From Clostridia bacterium (lineage in GTDB: Bacteria; Bacillota; Clostridia; Oscillospirales; Butyricicoccaceae): a stretch of DNA of 64,000 bases. The translations under genes were made by a program, and so were the position numbers. The stretch spans positions 1 to 64,000 of the forward strand of contig JAFQUM010000030.1 of NCBI GenBank assembly GCA_017408485.1, read 5' to 3'. A model generated the notes under the pieces. The model saw nothing but the letters and a program-made list of their open reading frames with translations, had not been told where the DNA came from and ran no database searches. Every line of letters starts with the position of its first letter. The stretch's first letter is position 1. This document shows, piece by piece, positions 25,638 to 38,485 of the stretch.

Positions 25638-27954
25638 ACTTTGCGGAAGATGCAAAAAAGGCCCTGCAGTGCTTTATATCACAAAGGTGGATAAGGACGG
25701 CAATAAGACTCGTGAGGGAATATGCCCCGCTTGTGCTGCAGAGCTTAATATACAACCCTTTGCCGATATGATAAAAAGTATGGGTATAACCGCCGAGGAT
25801 CTGCGCGCCGCTATGGAAAACGGCGAGGGCGGCGAAATGATGATAAGCCCCGAAATGCTAAATGGTATGATCGCTCCCGCAGCTCCCGATGAGCAGCCCG
25901 ACGAACAACCCGACGAGCCTGCAAGAGCGCCCGCGCTGTCTATATTCAATATATTCAAGCGTGCCGCAAATTCCGAGGAGCAAGAGCAGGAAGACGACAC
26001 TCCCGATGCCAGGGAGAAAAAGCGCCGTAAGCAGGCTGAAAAGAAGAAGACTCTTTCCCAGTTCGCAACCGACCTTACCGCTAAGGCAAGAGAGGGAAAG
26101 GTCGACCGTGTCATTGGCAGAGAGCCTGAGATACAGCGTGTTATTCAGATACTCAATCGTAGACAGAAGAACAATCCTTGCCTCATCGGTGAACCCGGTG
26201 TAGGTAAGACCGCCGTAGCCGAGGGTCTTGCCAAACGCATTGCCGACAAGACAGTACCACAACGTCTGCTTGATAAAGAGGTGTGGCTGCTTGATATGTC
26301 TGCCCTTGTTGCAGGCACACAGTTCAGAGGTCAGTTTGAAGCGAGAGTAAAAAAGCTGATCGATGAAGTAAATGCATTGGGCAATGTCATTCTCGTTATC
26401 GATGAGGTGCATACCCTTGTTGGCACGGGCGATGCTGAAGGCGGAATGAATGCGGCAAATATCCTAAAGCCCGCACTTTCCCGCGGCGAGATTCAGGTCA
26501 TCGGTGCTACCACCTTTAAGGAGTACAGAAAATATATCGAAAAGGACAGTGCCTTAGAGCGTCGTTTCCAACCCGTCACCATTGCCGAGCCTTCGGCAGA
26601 AGAAACGGTGGAGATTCTGCTGGGCGTCAAGGGCTACTATGAGACCTTCCACGGTGTTATAGCTCCCGAAGCTATTATTGCAAAGGCAGTCTATCTTGCG
26701 GACAGATATATAAATGACCGCTTTATGCCCGACAAGGCAATTGACCTGCTTGATGAGGCTTGCTCGGCATTGAATCTGCGTTCTCCACACATTGCACAGA
26801 TACCTCTGCTTCAAGCGGAGCTTGATGAAAGAATGGATCAGCAAATGCAACTTGAGCAGGGAGAGCAGACTGAGGATATCTATGCCCGTATTGCGGAAAA
26901 TAAGAGCCGTATGCTGCAGCTTGAAGACAAGCTTTCAAGCCTTCGCGCTCTGCCTCCTCCCGTATTAACAATAGATGATCTTGCTCAGGTCATTGAAATA
27001 TGGACAAAGATCCCCGCAAGCAGAATTAGAGAAGACGAATATCAGCGCCTTATAAATCTTGCGGATAATCTTAAAGCGCACATAATCGGGCAGGATGAAG
27101 CCTGCGACAGCGCTGCGTCGGCAATACGCCGCAGACGGGCAGGACTGTCCGACCGCAGAAAGCCTGTTTCTTTCATTTTTGCGGGCCCTACAGGCGTTGG
27201 AAAGACCGAACTGGTAAAACAACTCGCCAACGAGCTTTTTGCGTCACACGACGCTTTAATTCGCCTTGATATGAGTGAGTATATGGAGCCTCACAGTGTT
27301 TCTAAGCTCATCGGCGCACCTCCGGGATATGTAGGCTATGACGAGGCAGGACAGCTTACCGAAAAGCTTCGCCGCCGTCCCTATAGTGTGGTGCTTTTTG
27401 ATGAAATAGAAAAGGCTCATCACGATGTGCTGAATATGCTGCTGCAGATTCTTGATGAGGGCAGAATAACCGATGCTCAGGGCAGATATGTCAGCTTTGA
27501 AAATGCCGTAGTTGTTATGACCTCCAATGCAGGCTCTGATGAAGCCTCTGCGGCGGTTGGATTCGGCGGCACACAGTCAAGTCAAAATAAAGACAAGACT
27601 ATGAAGGCACTCAAAAAGATAATGCGCCCCGAGTTCTTAAACCGCGTTGACGAGATCATCGCATTTAATCATCTCAACGAAGATGATATAGTCAAAATAT
27701 GTGACCTTATGCTCAATGAGCTTAAGACCGAGATGGCAAAGAACGGACTGGAGCTTTCTTGGACAGAGGATGCTAAAAACCTTCTTGCAAAGAAAGGTTT
27801 CTCGGTCACCTATGGTGCAAGAAATCTGCGTAGGATCATCGAAAAAGAGGTCGAGGACAAAGCAGCAATGCTTATTATCCAAGGCTACGAAAACCCCGTC
27901 AGCCGCATAATCGTCACAACAGAAAACGACGAGATCAAGATCTCAGCTGAATAA
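25627..27954 (+). CDS. Clp ATPase with N-terminal zinc finger (ClpE-like)
   Basis: A 775-aa AAA+ unfoldase, likely working with ClpP. The N-terminus has Cys6/Cys9 and Cys33/Cys36, a four-cysteine zinc site as in ClpE and McsA. Residues 75-140 are an acidic, low-complexity linker in place of the usual Clp N domain. The first AAA module starts [11 protein letters not shown] with Walker A GEPGVGKT (188-195). A short coiled-coil middle domain (about 400-445) follows, then the second module with GPTGVGKT (520-527). The ATG at 25627 follows AAGGAG. No CtsR-like direct repeat or mcsAB genes are present, unlike usual Firmicutes clp operons. Confidence 0.88.
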   Translation: MKFELCGRCKKGPAVLYITKVDKDGNKTREGICPACAAELNIQPFADMIKSMGITAEDLRAAMENGEGGEMMISPEMLNGMIAPAAPDEQPDEQPDEPARAPALSIFNIFKRAANSEEQEQEDDTPDAREKKRRKQAEKKKTLSQFATDLTAKAREGKVDRVIGREPEIQRVIQILNRRQKNNPCLIGEPGVGKTAVAEGLAKRIADKTVPQRLLDKEVWLLDMSALVAGTQFRGQFEARVKKLIDEVNALGNVILVIDEVHTLVGTGDAEGGMNAANILKPALSRGEIQVIGATTFKEYRKYIEKDSALERRFQPVTIAEPSAEETVEILLGVKGYYETFHGVIAPEAIIAKAVYLADRYINDRFMPDKAIDLLDEACSALNLRSPHIAQIPLLQAELDERMDQQMQLEQGEQTEDIYARIAENKSRMLQLEDKLSSLRALPPPVLTIDDLAQVIEIWTKIPASRIREDEYQRLINLADNLKAHIIGQDEACDSAASAIRRRRAGLSDRRKPVSFIFAGPTGVGKTELVKQLANELFASHDALIRLDMSEYMEPHSVSKLIGAPPGYVGYDEAGQLTEKLRRRPYSVVLFDEIEKAHHDVLNMLLQILDEGRITDAQGRYVSFENAVVVMTSNAGSDEASAAVGFGGTQSSQNKDKTMKALKKIMRPEFLNRVDEIIAFNHLNEDDIVKICDLMLNELKTEMAKNGLELSWTEDAKNLLAKKGFSVTYGARNLRRIIEKEVEDKAAMLIIQGYENPVSRIIVTTENDEIKISAE

Positions 27955-27962
27955 AAGATAAA

Positions 27963-27998
27963 AATCCCTGCAAGTAAACCTTGCAGGGATTATTTTCT
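27963..27998 (+). terminator. Terminator after the Clp gene
   Basis: A 12-bp perfect stem (27963-27974 with 27980-27991) then a T-rich tail. It ends the long plus-strand unit that starts near 19.1 kb. Confidence 0.85.
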
Positions 27999-28019
27999 TG
28001 TTTCGTGATGTCGGTTAAT

Positions 28020-29465
28020 TTAGTGTTCGAATACGACCCATTCCTTGCTGTCTCTAATATATTTTACATGCTCTGCTTTAACACCTGGATAAATATATCC
28101 TTTTGCGCTTTCGCGTTCGAAAGCATTATCCAATGGCTTATAATCTGCAGTAGTATATGTCAAGGTGGGAATGTCAATATAGCAGGTTTTGTGACGAAGA
28201 TTCTGCTCTACATCGTAGTCGCTGATAATGACTGTTTTGCCGTCCGCGCTGACATCTACCGAAGTTCCACGGCTGCCCTGAATGCTACCCTCGATACCAA
28301 CTGCTTTTGTAAAATCCACGGCGAAAGTAATTTCTTTTTTATTAAGATCATAGCCGAATAAACCGATGCTGCCATAGAAGATGATGAAGTCATCGCTTTC
28401 GTAGGCAAGCTCAACACCCACATTTGTACTCGCATTCAGGTCTATCTTATCAATTGCAATTTCGGGAAGATTAGATTGCGCTGAAGCGGATCTTGGAATA
28501 GCAGATTTAGGATCAGCAGAAAGACAAGCCGTCAATCCCATACATAAAATAAGTGCTAAGATTATGATAATAAAAGTCGGTTTTTTATACTTCATAATGT
28601 TTTTTATCCTTTCTTTTGTGTCTCCCTCGCCAAAGGCAAGGGGCGAGCCGATTATTATTTTTTTGTCGGTAGAGAATTGTAACAGTAGTGAGGAATAGTC
28701 AGCGCGGATATCCTTGCCGATCTGTTTCATTACTGCCTCATCGCAGGACATTTCCATATCCTTACCTGCTAATATAAAAGCGATCCAAACAAGGGGATTA
28801 AACCAATGCACGCATACTGCCGCAAAAGCAAACAGCTTGATGATATTATCTCCCCTGCGTATATGGTGCTTTTCGTGAAGAATGATATACGCTTGCTCGG
28901 TATCAGAGAGAGAAGAGGGAAGATATATCCTGGGGCGTAACAATCCCATAACAAACGGGGTGGAAATGTGATCTGCAATGTAGATGTTTTTATCCAACGG
29001 GATAGCACCGATCAGCTTGCTACGAAGCTGTAAGAACTGCACGATGTTGAATATTAGCATCGCGGTTGCTCCGCAGAGCCAAAGAATACTTAGCCAAAAT
29101 ACGGGAGAAGTAAAGGTATTACCTGCAGGCGCATCATCCAAAGAAGGCTTTGCAGCTTGCTCGGGCGTTTGATTGAGATCGGGCGAGGCTATTATGACGG
29201 ATGGGGTGCCAGTGTTGTTTGAATCCAAGGCTACAAACTCAATTCTTCCGCTATTAGAGACGGGAGCTTTCAACACGCCCATTAAGGAGAGATCCGATTT
29301 TAATGAGATGGGGCATAGCAGACGAAACAATACTACAGCCCAAAGCACATAGGAGAATATCTTAGGTACGTTTTTTAAAAGAAGCCTTGCTAAAAGTACA
29401 GCAATAATTACGATACTTGCAGTGATCGACATATTAAGCACCGAAATAAAAATCGTGTGCATCAT
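28020..29465 (-). CDS. M56 family (BlaR1/MecR1-like) membrane peptidase
   Basis: 481 aa. The N-terminal half has four hydrophobic segments and the zinc-protease motif ILHEKHHIRRGD near residue 195, followed by EMSCDEAVMKQIG, as in BlaR1. A hydrophobic helix near 300 ends in LTACLS. The C-terminal 165 residues are probably extracellular and beta-rich and do not look like the penicillin-binding domain of BlaR1, so the signal sensed is unknown. It would cleave the BlaI-type repressor encoded 4 bp upstream in the same operon. Confidence 0.85.
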   Translation of the reverse strand: MMHTIFISVLNMSITASIVIIAVLLARLLLKNVPKIFSYVLWAVVLFRLLCPISLKSDLSLMGVLKAPVSNSGRIEFVALDSNNTGTPSVIIASPDLNQTPEQAAKPSLDDAPAGNTFTSPVFWLSILWLCGATAMLIFNIVQFLQLRSKLIGAIPLDKNIYIADHISTPFVMGLLRPRIYLPSSLSDTEQAYIILHEKHHIRRGDNIIKLFAFAAVCVHWFNPLVWIAFILAGKDMEMSCDEAVMKQIGKDIRADYSSLLLQFSTDKKIIIGSPLAFGEGDTKERIKNIMKYKKPTFIIIILALILCMGLTACLSADPKSAIPRSASAQSNLPEIAIDKIDLNASTNVGVELAYESDDFIIFYGSIGLFGYDLNKKEITFAVDFTKAVGIEGSIQGSRGTSVDVSADGKTVIISDYDVEQNLRHKTCYIDIPTLTYTTADYKPLDNAFERESAKGYIYPGVKAEHVKYIRDSKEWVVFEH

Positions 29466-29469
29466 ATCG

Positions 29470-29826
29470 TCACCTCATTTCATCTATTAATCTTTTTAGC
29501 TCCTCAATTTCCGAATCGGATAGTTTTTTACGTGTCGAAAAAGCGGCTAAAAACTTAGGCAAGGATCCATTGAACGTTTCTTCAACAAACTTTTCACTTT
29601 GCGCAGCATTAAACTCGTCCTTTGATATGAGAGAGGTAACCACACCGTTTATGTTTTGGAATATGCCCCTCTCGCACAGGCGACGCAAAATAGTATACGT
29701 TGTTGACTTTTTCCAACTCAATTCCTTTTCACAGAGCTTTACAAGCTCACCGGATGATATTGGCTCATTGTTCCATATCAGGTCGGCAAAATGTGTTTCT
29801 ACCACACCAAGCTTCGTATCATGCAT
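29470..29826 (-). CDS. BlaI/MecI/CopY family repressor
   Basis: 118 aa, cytosolic winged-helix protein. LVKLCEKELSWKKSTTYTILRRLCERGIF is the recognition region (seen as SWKKSTTYTILRRL) and the C-terminal helices should dimerise, with a cleavage site for the M56 partner expected between. The ATG at 29826 gives the usual N-terminus for the family; an ATG at 29838 abuts the AAAGGG site directly. It likely represses its own operon through two operators upstream. No beta-lactamase or PBP2a gene lies alongside. Confidence 0.9.
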   Translation of the reverse strand: MHDTKLGVVETHFADLIWNNEPISSGELVKLCEKELSWKKSTTYTILRRLCERGIFQNINGVVTSLISKDEFNAAQSEKFVEETFNGSLPKFLAAFSTRKKLSDSEIEELKRLIDEMR

Positions 29827-29852
29827 AAAATTAAACATCCCTTTCTAAATTG

Positions 29853-29910
29853 GTCTACTTATTGTAAACCTTTATGTACTTAGTTTACAATGAGTAGACT
29901 AATTTGTCAA
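29853..29910 (-). promoter_or_regulatory. Promoter with twin BlaI-type operators
   Basis: Minus-strand promoter TTGACA (29910-29905), 17 nt, TAAACT (29887-29882). Two 17-bp dyads of the form GTYTAC-N5-GTARAC lie at 29883-29899 (between and over the -35/-10 elements) and 29853-29869 (downstream of the start of transcription). Their centres are 30 bp apart, about three helical turns, which fits two repressor dimers on one DNA face. Confidence 0.85.
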
Positions 29911-29966
29911 CAGTTTTTTTAACTTGATACAAGATTTTTTTTAGCCTCTTTTTATTAAAAGAATAA

Positions 29967-30006
29967 AAGACCCGTCTGTTTCTCATTTAGAAAGCAGACG
30001 GGTCTT
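29967..30006 (-). terminator. Terminator of cysE
   Basis: A 12-bp stem (29967-29978 with 29995-30006) with a further inner pairing; the minus strand continues T-rich. Confidence 0.8.
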
Positions 30007-30028
30007 ACTCATATGTAGCATTATAAAA

Positions 30029-30829
30029 TTACTTTACCTTTGCGGGGATGGATTGGGTGATAAAAGCGTTACCGCCTACGGTCACATTGTCACCGATGAC
30101 TGTCTCACCGCCAAGAATGGTAGCACCTGCATAAATAGTTACGCCGTTTCCAATGGTGGGATGACGCTTTGCACCCTCAAGCTTTCTGCCACCGCGGGTG
30201 GAAAGTGCACCGATGGTGACACCCTGATAGATCTTGACATTGTCACCGATTATAGTTGTCTCACCGATTACAACGCCGGTAGCGTGGTCGATAAAGAAAT
30301 ATTTACCGATAGTAGCACCCGCGTGAATATCCACACCGGTCTGACTATGCGCATACTCGGTCATAATGCGGGGAATGTATGGCACACCGAGTCTGTAAAG
30401 CTCGTGAGCTATACGGTAAACAAAGATGGCATAAAGACCGGGATAGCAAAAAATAACCTCCTCGGGAGCTGCTGCTGCGGGGTCGCCTACGTATCCTGCT
30501 TCAACATCAAGCAGTAATGTTTTCTGCACCTCGGGCAGACCTTCGACAAAAGCTCGGCAGATATCTTCTGCGTTGATATCTATGCCGCGAAGCTTTGCGG
30601 CAGCGTCTATCTGACAACAGAGTCTTGAGCATACAGAAGAAACAAGATGACCGAGTGAATACTCATCGGTTATCTTTCCAAAATATCCGGGAAAAATAAT
30701 TGCCTGAAGATCATCAATGATGGATATAATGACCGCTTTGTCGGGCATTATTCTTTGACTGGAGATCATTGGCTCGCTTTGTCTGTTTTCTTCAAGCTTT
30801 TGTACGGTATTTCTTATCATATCCTGCAT
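30029..30829 (-). CDS. cysE: Serine O-acetyltransferase (EpsC/CysE type)
   Basis: Acetylates serine with acetyl-CoA, giving the precursor of cysteine. It is 266 aa: an N-terminal helical domain (about 1-135), then a left-handed beta-helix of hexapeptide repeats ([25 protein letters not shown]). The catalytic His/Asp pair is in FIDHATG. The ATG at 30829 follows AAAGGAG with 8 bp spacing. It ends without the long C-terminal tail that in other CysE proteins binds cysteine synthase. No cysK is adjacent. It may ride on the glycolytic transcript upstream. Confidence 0.9.
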   Translation of the reverse strand: MQDMIRNTVQKLEENRQSEPMISSQRIMPDKAVIISIIDDLQAIIFPGYFGKITDEYSLGHLVSSVCSRLCCQIDAAAKLRGIDINAEDICRAFVEGLPEVQKTLLLDVEAGYVGDPAAAAPEEVIFCYPGLYAIFVYRIAHELYRLGVPYIPRIMTEYAHSQTGVDIHAGATIGKYFFIDHATGVVIGETTIIGDNVKIYQGVTIGALSTRGGRKLEGAKRHPTIGNGVTIYAGATILGGETVIGDNVTVGGNAFITQSIPAKVK

Positions 30830-30876
30830 AACAAGCACTCCTTTCAGCTTTCAAAAGAGGGGATATCAGGGGGCAA

Positions 30877-30905
30877 AATGCGCTCCGTATTTTGCGGAGC
30901 GCATT
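30877..30905. terminator. GC-rich hairpin between the L,D-transpeptidase gene and cysE
   Basis: An 11-bp stem (30877-30887 with 30895-30905). On the minus strand only four T follow, so it is a weak terminator or an RNA-processing or stability hairpin. Confidence 0.5.
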
Positions 30906-30916
30906 GAGTTTTGCTT

Positions 30917-34715
<3,799 letters not shown>

Positions 34716-34747
34716 TAATTAACTCTCCTTTAATAATGGCTTTTCAG

Positions 34748-34812
34748 GTAGTTTATGCAATAATCGCATAAACTCTACCCCAAAAAGCAATATGTTCAGT
34801 TTTTTTCTGAAC
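34748..34812. repeat. Two hairpins between tpiA and gpmI
   Basis: A 9-bp stem (34750-34758 with 34766-34774) and a 6-bp stem (34794-34799 with 34807-34812) directly after the tpiA stop. Neither has a clean T run on the minus strand. They may set differential mRNA stability within the operon. Confidence 0.5.
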
Positions 34813-35580
34813 TTAAGCCTTAGAAGCTTCAACAATAGCGGCAAATGCGTCGGGCTTTAAGGAAGCGCCGCCGATAAGACCGCCGTCAATGTGGGGCATA
34901 GCCAACAGAGCCTTTGCATTCTTCTCGTTCATGCTGCCGCCGTAAAGGATGGAGATGGAGCGGGAAGGACGTGCACCATAGAGCTCACGAAGGCAGGTGC
35001 GGATAAGCTTGCAGACTTCGTTTGCATCTTCGGGGGTTGCGGTGTTGCCTGTGCCGATTGCCCAAATGGGCTCGTATGCTACTACTATCTTGCGGAAATC
35101 ATCTGCAGAAAGTCCGTAGACAGCAGATTTGATCTGAACGCGAATGATCTCTTCGGTTACGCCCTGCTTGCGCTGCTCTTCGGTCTCACCGACACAAAGA
35201 ATGGGGCGAAGTCCTGCTGCTATAGCAGAAGCGATCTTCTTGCGAACGATCTCGTCGGTGTCACCGAACATGCTTCTGCGCTCGGAGTGACCGATGATAA
35301 CATACTTTGCACCTGCATCGATCAGCATTTCGGGGGAGATCTCACCGGTGAAAGCGCCCTTGCTTTCAAAATGGCAGTTCTGACCGCCAACAGCAATTCT
35401 GGTCTGGCGGAGTGTGCGCTTAACGGTGGTAATATCAATAGCGGGTACGCAGAGTACAATAGAAGTGTCCTTTACTGCGGAAAGGGGAAGAAGTGCGGTA
35501 GTAAGCTTTTTAGCCTCGGAAGGTGTAATATTCATCTTCCAATTTCCTGCGATGATTGTTTTGCGGTAACGTCTGTCCAT
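34813..35580 (-). CDS. tpiA: Triosephosphate isomerase
   Basis: Interconverts dihydroxyacetone phosphate and glyceraldehyde 3-phosphate. It is 255 aa. IIAGNWKMN holds the active-site Asn and Lys, IIGHSERR the electrophilic His, and VAYEPIWAIGTG the catalytic Glu and flexible loop. It lies 2 bp after pgk, with its GGAGG site inside the end of pgk. Confidence 0.97.
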   Translation of the reverse strand: MDRRYRKTIIAGNWKMNITPSEAKKLTTALLPLSAVKDTSIVLCVPAIDITTVKRTLRQTRIAVGGQNCHFESKGAFTGEISPEMLIDAGAKYVIIGHSERRSMFGDTDEIVRKKIASAIAAGLRPILCVGETEEQRKQGVTEEIIRVQIKSAVYGLSADDFRKIVVAYEPIWAIGTGNTATPEDANEVCKLIRTCLRELYGARPSRSISILYGGSMNEKNAKALLAMPHIDGGLIGGASLKPDAFAAIVEASKA

Positions 35581-35582
35581 TT

Positions 35583-36761
35583 TTATTTATCCTCCAAGCA
35601 AGCTACGCCGGGGAGGTTCTTGCCTTCGAGGAATTCGAGGGATGCGCCACCACCGGTGGAAATATGATCTATCTTATCTGCAAGGCCCATCAGTTCAACT
35701 GCGGAAGCGGAATCGCCGCCACCGATGATAGTAAATGCCTTGCTGTCAGCCATTGCCTGAGCAATAGCGCGTGTGCCGGTTGAGAAGTTGCTCATCTCAA
35801 AGACACCTGCAGGACCGTTCCATACGACTGTACCGCTGGAAAGAACCTTGTCACCAAAGAGCTTTGCGGTTTCGGGACCGATATCCATTCCCATCCAGCC
35901 TTCGGGGGTCTGACCTGCCTTGGCAGTCTTACGATTTGCTTCGTTATCAAACTTATCAGCAATAACATCATCAACGGGAAGCATGATCTTGCCTTCAGCC
36001 TTTGCAAGCAGAGCGCGCAGATCATCGATCTTCTCAGCATCACAGAGAGAAGCGCCGATCTCACCGCCCAGAGCCTTCTGGAAGGTGTAGGACATACCGC
36101 CTACGATAAGTATGTTGTCGCACTTGGGGAGCAGGTTCTCAATAAGAGCCAGCTTATCGGAGATCTTTGCACCGCCGAGAACAGCAGTGAAGGGACGAGC
36201 GGGGTTAGCAAGAGCCTTGCCCAGAACCTCAAGCTCGCGCTCCATAAGGAAACCGCAATATGCGGGGAGATACTTAGAAACGCCTTCTGTAGAAGCGTGT
36301 GCACGGTGAGCGGCACCGAATGCATCGTTGACATAAAGGTCAGCGCCTTCTGCCAAAGCCTTTGCAAATTCGGGATCGTTCTTTTCCTCACGTGCATCGT
36401 AGCGGACGTTTTCGATCAGCACAGCCTGACCGGGCTTGCAAGCAGCGCGGACAGCCTTTGCGCTTTCGCCGATAACATCGTCAGCCAAAATAACCTCCTG
36501 CTCAAGCAGCTCACTGAGACGCTTTGCAACGGGAGCAAGGGAATACTTGGGGTTGACTTCGCCCTTAGGTCTGCCCATATGGGAGCAGAGAGTAACTGCT
36601 GCGCCATTTTCAAGCAGATAACGGACTGTGGGAAGGGCAGATACTATGCGGCGATCATCCTGTATAACACCGTCCTTCATGGGAACGTTGAAGTCACATC
36701 TTACTAAAACTTTCTTACCTTCGAGAGAGATGTCTCTTGGAGTCTTCTTGGAATAGTTCAT
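35583..36761 (-). CDS. pgk: Phosphoglycerate kinase
   Basis: Transfers phosphate from 1,3-bisphosphoglycerate to ADP. It is 392 aa. VLVRCDFNVPMKDG is the family signature, and the C-terminal FTIIGGGDSASAV is the nucleotide loop. The ATG at 36761 follows AAGGAGG; an in-frame ATG at 36791 lies near the promoter. First gene of pgk-tpiA-gpmI-eno-L,D-transpeptidase. In many Firmicutes gap precedes pgk; here it is absent. Confidence 0.97.
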   Translation of the reverse strand: MNYSKKTPRDISLEGKKVLVRCDFNVPMKDGVIQDDRRIVSALPTVRYLLENGAAVTLCSHMGRPKGEVNPKYSLAPVAKRLSELLEQEVILADDVIGESAKAVRAACKPGQAVLIENVRYDAREEKNDPEFAKALAEGADLYVNDAFGAAHRAHASTEGVSKYLPAYCGFLMERELEVLGKALANPARPFTAVLGGAKISDKLALIENLLPKCDNILIVGGMSYTFQKALGGEIGASLCDAEKIDDLRALLAKAEGKIMLPVDDVIADKFDNEANRKTAKAGQTPEGWMGMDIGPETAKLFGDKVLSSGTVVWNGPAGVFEMSNFSTGTRAIAQAMADSKAFTIIGGGDSASAVELMGLADKIDHISTGGGASLEFLEGKNLPGVACLEDK

Positions 36762-36800
36762 GTAAACTTCCTCCTTAAAATCAAAATTCATACATTTTCT

Positions 36801-36829
36801 ATTATATATCCGTTTTTGTCAAATTTCAA
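36801..36829 (-). promoter_or_regulatory. Promoter of the glycolytic operon
   Basis: Minus strand: TTGAAA (36829-36824), 17 nt, TATAAT (36806-36801). A TTGACA further in is too close to the -10 to act with it. Confidence 0.75.
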
Positions 36830-36912
36830 GAACTAATTAGACCAAAACAGCCTTATTTTTCAAGGAGAAATGGGACTTTTTCTGTGTAAAATATGCAAAA
36901 ACCCGAAAAAAC

Positions 36913-36947
36913 AAAAAAAGCCATCGAGATAATGCCTATCTCGATGG
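36913..36947 (-). terminator. Terminator of the deoC unit
   Basis: An 11-bp perfect stem (36921-36931 with 36937-36947) with seven T on the minus strand (36919-36913). Confidence 0.9.
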
Positions 36948-36962
36948 TCTTAAAGTGTGTAC

Positions 36963-38012
36963 TTATTGTTGAAGGTCTCTTCTCAAATAGGGAATCAAAG
37001 AGGGGTCGGTAGGGTTACCGTGCTCTTTGTCGTATTCCCATTTAAGCTGATATACATTGAAATCAAGTATTTTTTCTATTTCATCATCAACATTTTCGCC
37101 CTTGTCTCTCAGTGCTACAAGGCGCTCATATTCAGCCTTTCTGCGCTGAACTTCTATAGCGACTGCTCTGTCGCGTTCATAATGCTCATTGATATAGTTT
37201 GCTACCTTGTCGGCGTGCTCCCAAAAGTTGACGATATCAGCTTCATCTGCCCATTGCTTTTCCTCAGCTATCTCCTGCTCTGCAATTGCAACACTGCGGC
37301 TGCAGCCGATTCGTGCACAGCCTGCGGCGGCAAATGCGCGGGCATCCTCCAAGGTTCTGATCCCGCCTGCGGCCTTGATACTGCAACGCTCGCCAACCGT
37401 TTCGCGGATGATCTTAATATCTTCAAGGGTAGCGCCGCCGGAAGAAAAGCCGGTAGAGGTCTTGACAAAGTCAACACCGGTCTCGGCACAAAGCTTAGAG
37501 ATATAGACCTTTTCCTCGTCGGTCAGCTGACAGCATTCTATAATGAGTTTGAGAATAACATGTCTTCCGCATACCTTGACAAGACTTTTGAGTTCATTTT
37601 CAAGCAGGGAAGTGGAGCGTTGCTTTATCCAACCGATGTTGACAACCACATCGATCTCATCAGCGCCCTCTATAATTGCGTCACGGGCGGCAAAGACCTT
37701 AGAGGAGGTGGATTCGTTGCCGTGTGGAAAACCAATAACGGTGCAGATTCTGGGTGCACCCGCCTGATAAAGCTTGCGCTTGCATAGGGGAATCCAGCAA
37801 GGCGCAACACAGACCGAGGCAAAGCCGTACTCCAAAGCCTCCTCGCAAAGCTGGCTTATCTGCTCGCTTGTTGCTGTAGGGTCAAGCTGAGTATGGTCAA
37901 TGCAGGTACGCACACGGTAACGCAGATGCGCAGGAAGAGAGGCCTTGCGATCTTCGAGGGGATCATCTAAAAAGGTAACATTTTTCATTCCGAAAAAGTC
38001 TGATTTACTCAT
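36963..38012 (-). CDS. deoC: Deoxyribose-phosphate aldolase with C-terminal extension
   Basis: Splits 2-deoxyribose 5-phosphate into acetaldehyde and glyceraldehyde 3-phosphate in nucleoside salvage. CIDHTQLDPTAT begins the TIM barrel near residue 37. DFVKTSTGFSSGGAT holds the Schiff-base lysine and SIKAAGGIRT the second lysine. The barrel ends near residue 245; about 100 highly charged, helical residues follow (NEHYERDRAVAIEVQRRK), not normally part of DeoC (220-260 aa). AGGAGG precedes the start. It overlaps the 131-aa gene upstream by 8 bp. Confidence 0.92.
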   Translation of the reverse strand: MSKSDFFGMKNVTFLDDPLEDRKASLPAHLRYRVRTCIDHTQLDPTATSEQISQLCEEALEYGFASVCVAPCWIPLCKRKLYQAGAPRICTVIGFPHGNESTSSKVFAARDAIIEGADEIDVVVNIGWIKQRSTSLLENELKSLVKVCGRHVILKLIIECCQLTDEEKVYISKLCAETGVDFVKTSTGFSSGGATLEDIKIIRETVGERCSIKAAGGIRTLEDARAFAAAGCARIGCSRSVAIAEQEIAEEKQWADEADIVNFWEHADKVANYINEHYERDRAVAIEVQRRKAEYERLVALRDKGENVDDEIEKILDFNVYQLKWEYDKEHGNPTDPSLIPYLRRDLQQ

Positions 38013-38400
38013 TGATTTCCTCCTCTGTATCTGCCGTATTTAAAGAGTTTTTATATTCATCAAGCTTGTCTGCAAAGTCACTCTGTGACAACTTTTCATA
38101 GGTAAAAGAACTAAACTCAGAAGGCTTCATAAACACATTCCAGGCAGTCATAAGCTGATTATTTTCAGCCGCAAACTCCTTGCCGTTCTTATAAAGCATC
38201 AGATCGTCCTTCACCTTAAGCATGCAGGGGTAAGCTATAACCTTACCCAACTGGTATACCTCTATCCACATTGCGCTGACCTGCTCAGCGGCATTCGCTC
38301 CATAATAGTAGCAGGCATCGCCGCGATTGCTGACTATAAAGCCCATAAGTCCCTTACTGCGCTTTATTTCCTTTACCAAAGCGGGTGCGTAGGTATTCAT
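38005..38400 (-). CDS. Hypothetical protein, 131 aa
   Basis: Not recognised. No signal peptide or membrane helix. It contains a compact alpha/beta pattern (GFIVSNRGDACYYYGANA and MWIEVYQLGKVIAYPCMLKV) and an acidic C-terminal tail. It overlaps deoC by 8 bp, so the two are translated together, which hints at a shared role. A promoter lies upstream at 38421-38449. Confidence 0.7.
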   Translation of the reverse strand: MNTYAPALVKEIKRSKGLMGFIVSNRGDACYYYGANAAEQVSAMWIEVYQLGKVIAYPCMLKVKDDLMLYKNGKEFAAENNQLMTAWNVFMKPSEFSSFTYEKLSQSDFADKLDEYKNSLNTADTEEEINE

Positions 38401-38420
38401 TGCATAATCATTCCTTTAAA

Positions 38421-38449
38421 AACATAGTCTTTACTGATTATTTTACCAA
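38421..38449 (-). promoter_or_regulatory. Promoter of the 131-aa gene and deoC
   Basis: Minus strand: TTGGTA (38449-38444), 17 nt, TATGTT (38426-38421). Confidence 0.5.
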
Positions 38450-38485
38450 CGAAGAGGCGGTTTGTCAAATAGGAGGCTGAAAACC

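Noticed and set aside
34794-34812. Hairpin after tpiA as a terminator
   Set aside because: There is no T run directly after the stem on the coding (minus) strand, and gpmI has no separate promoter.
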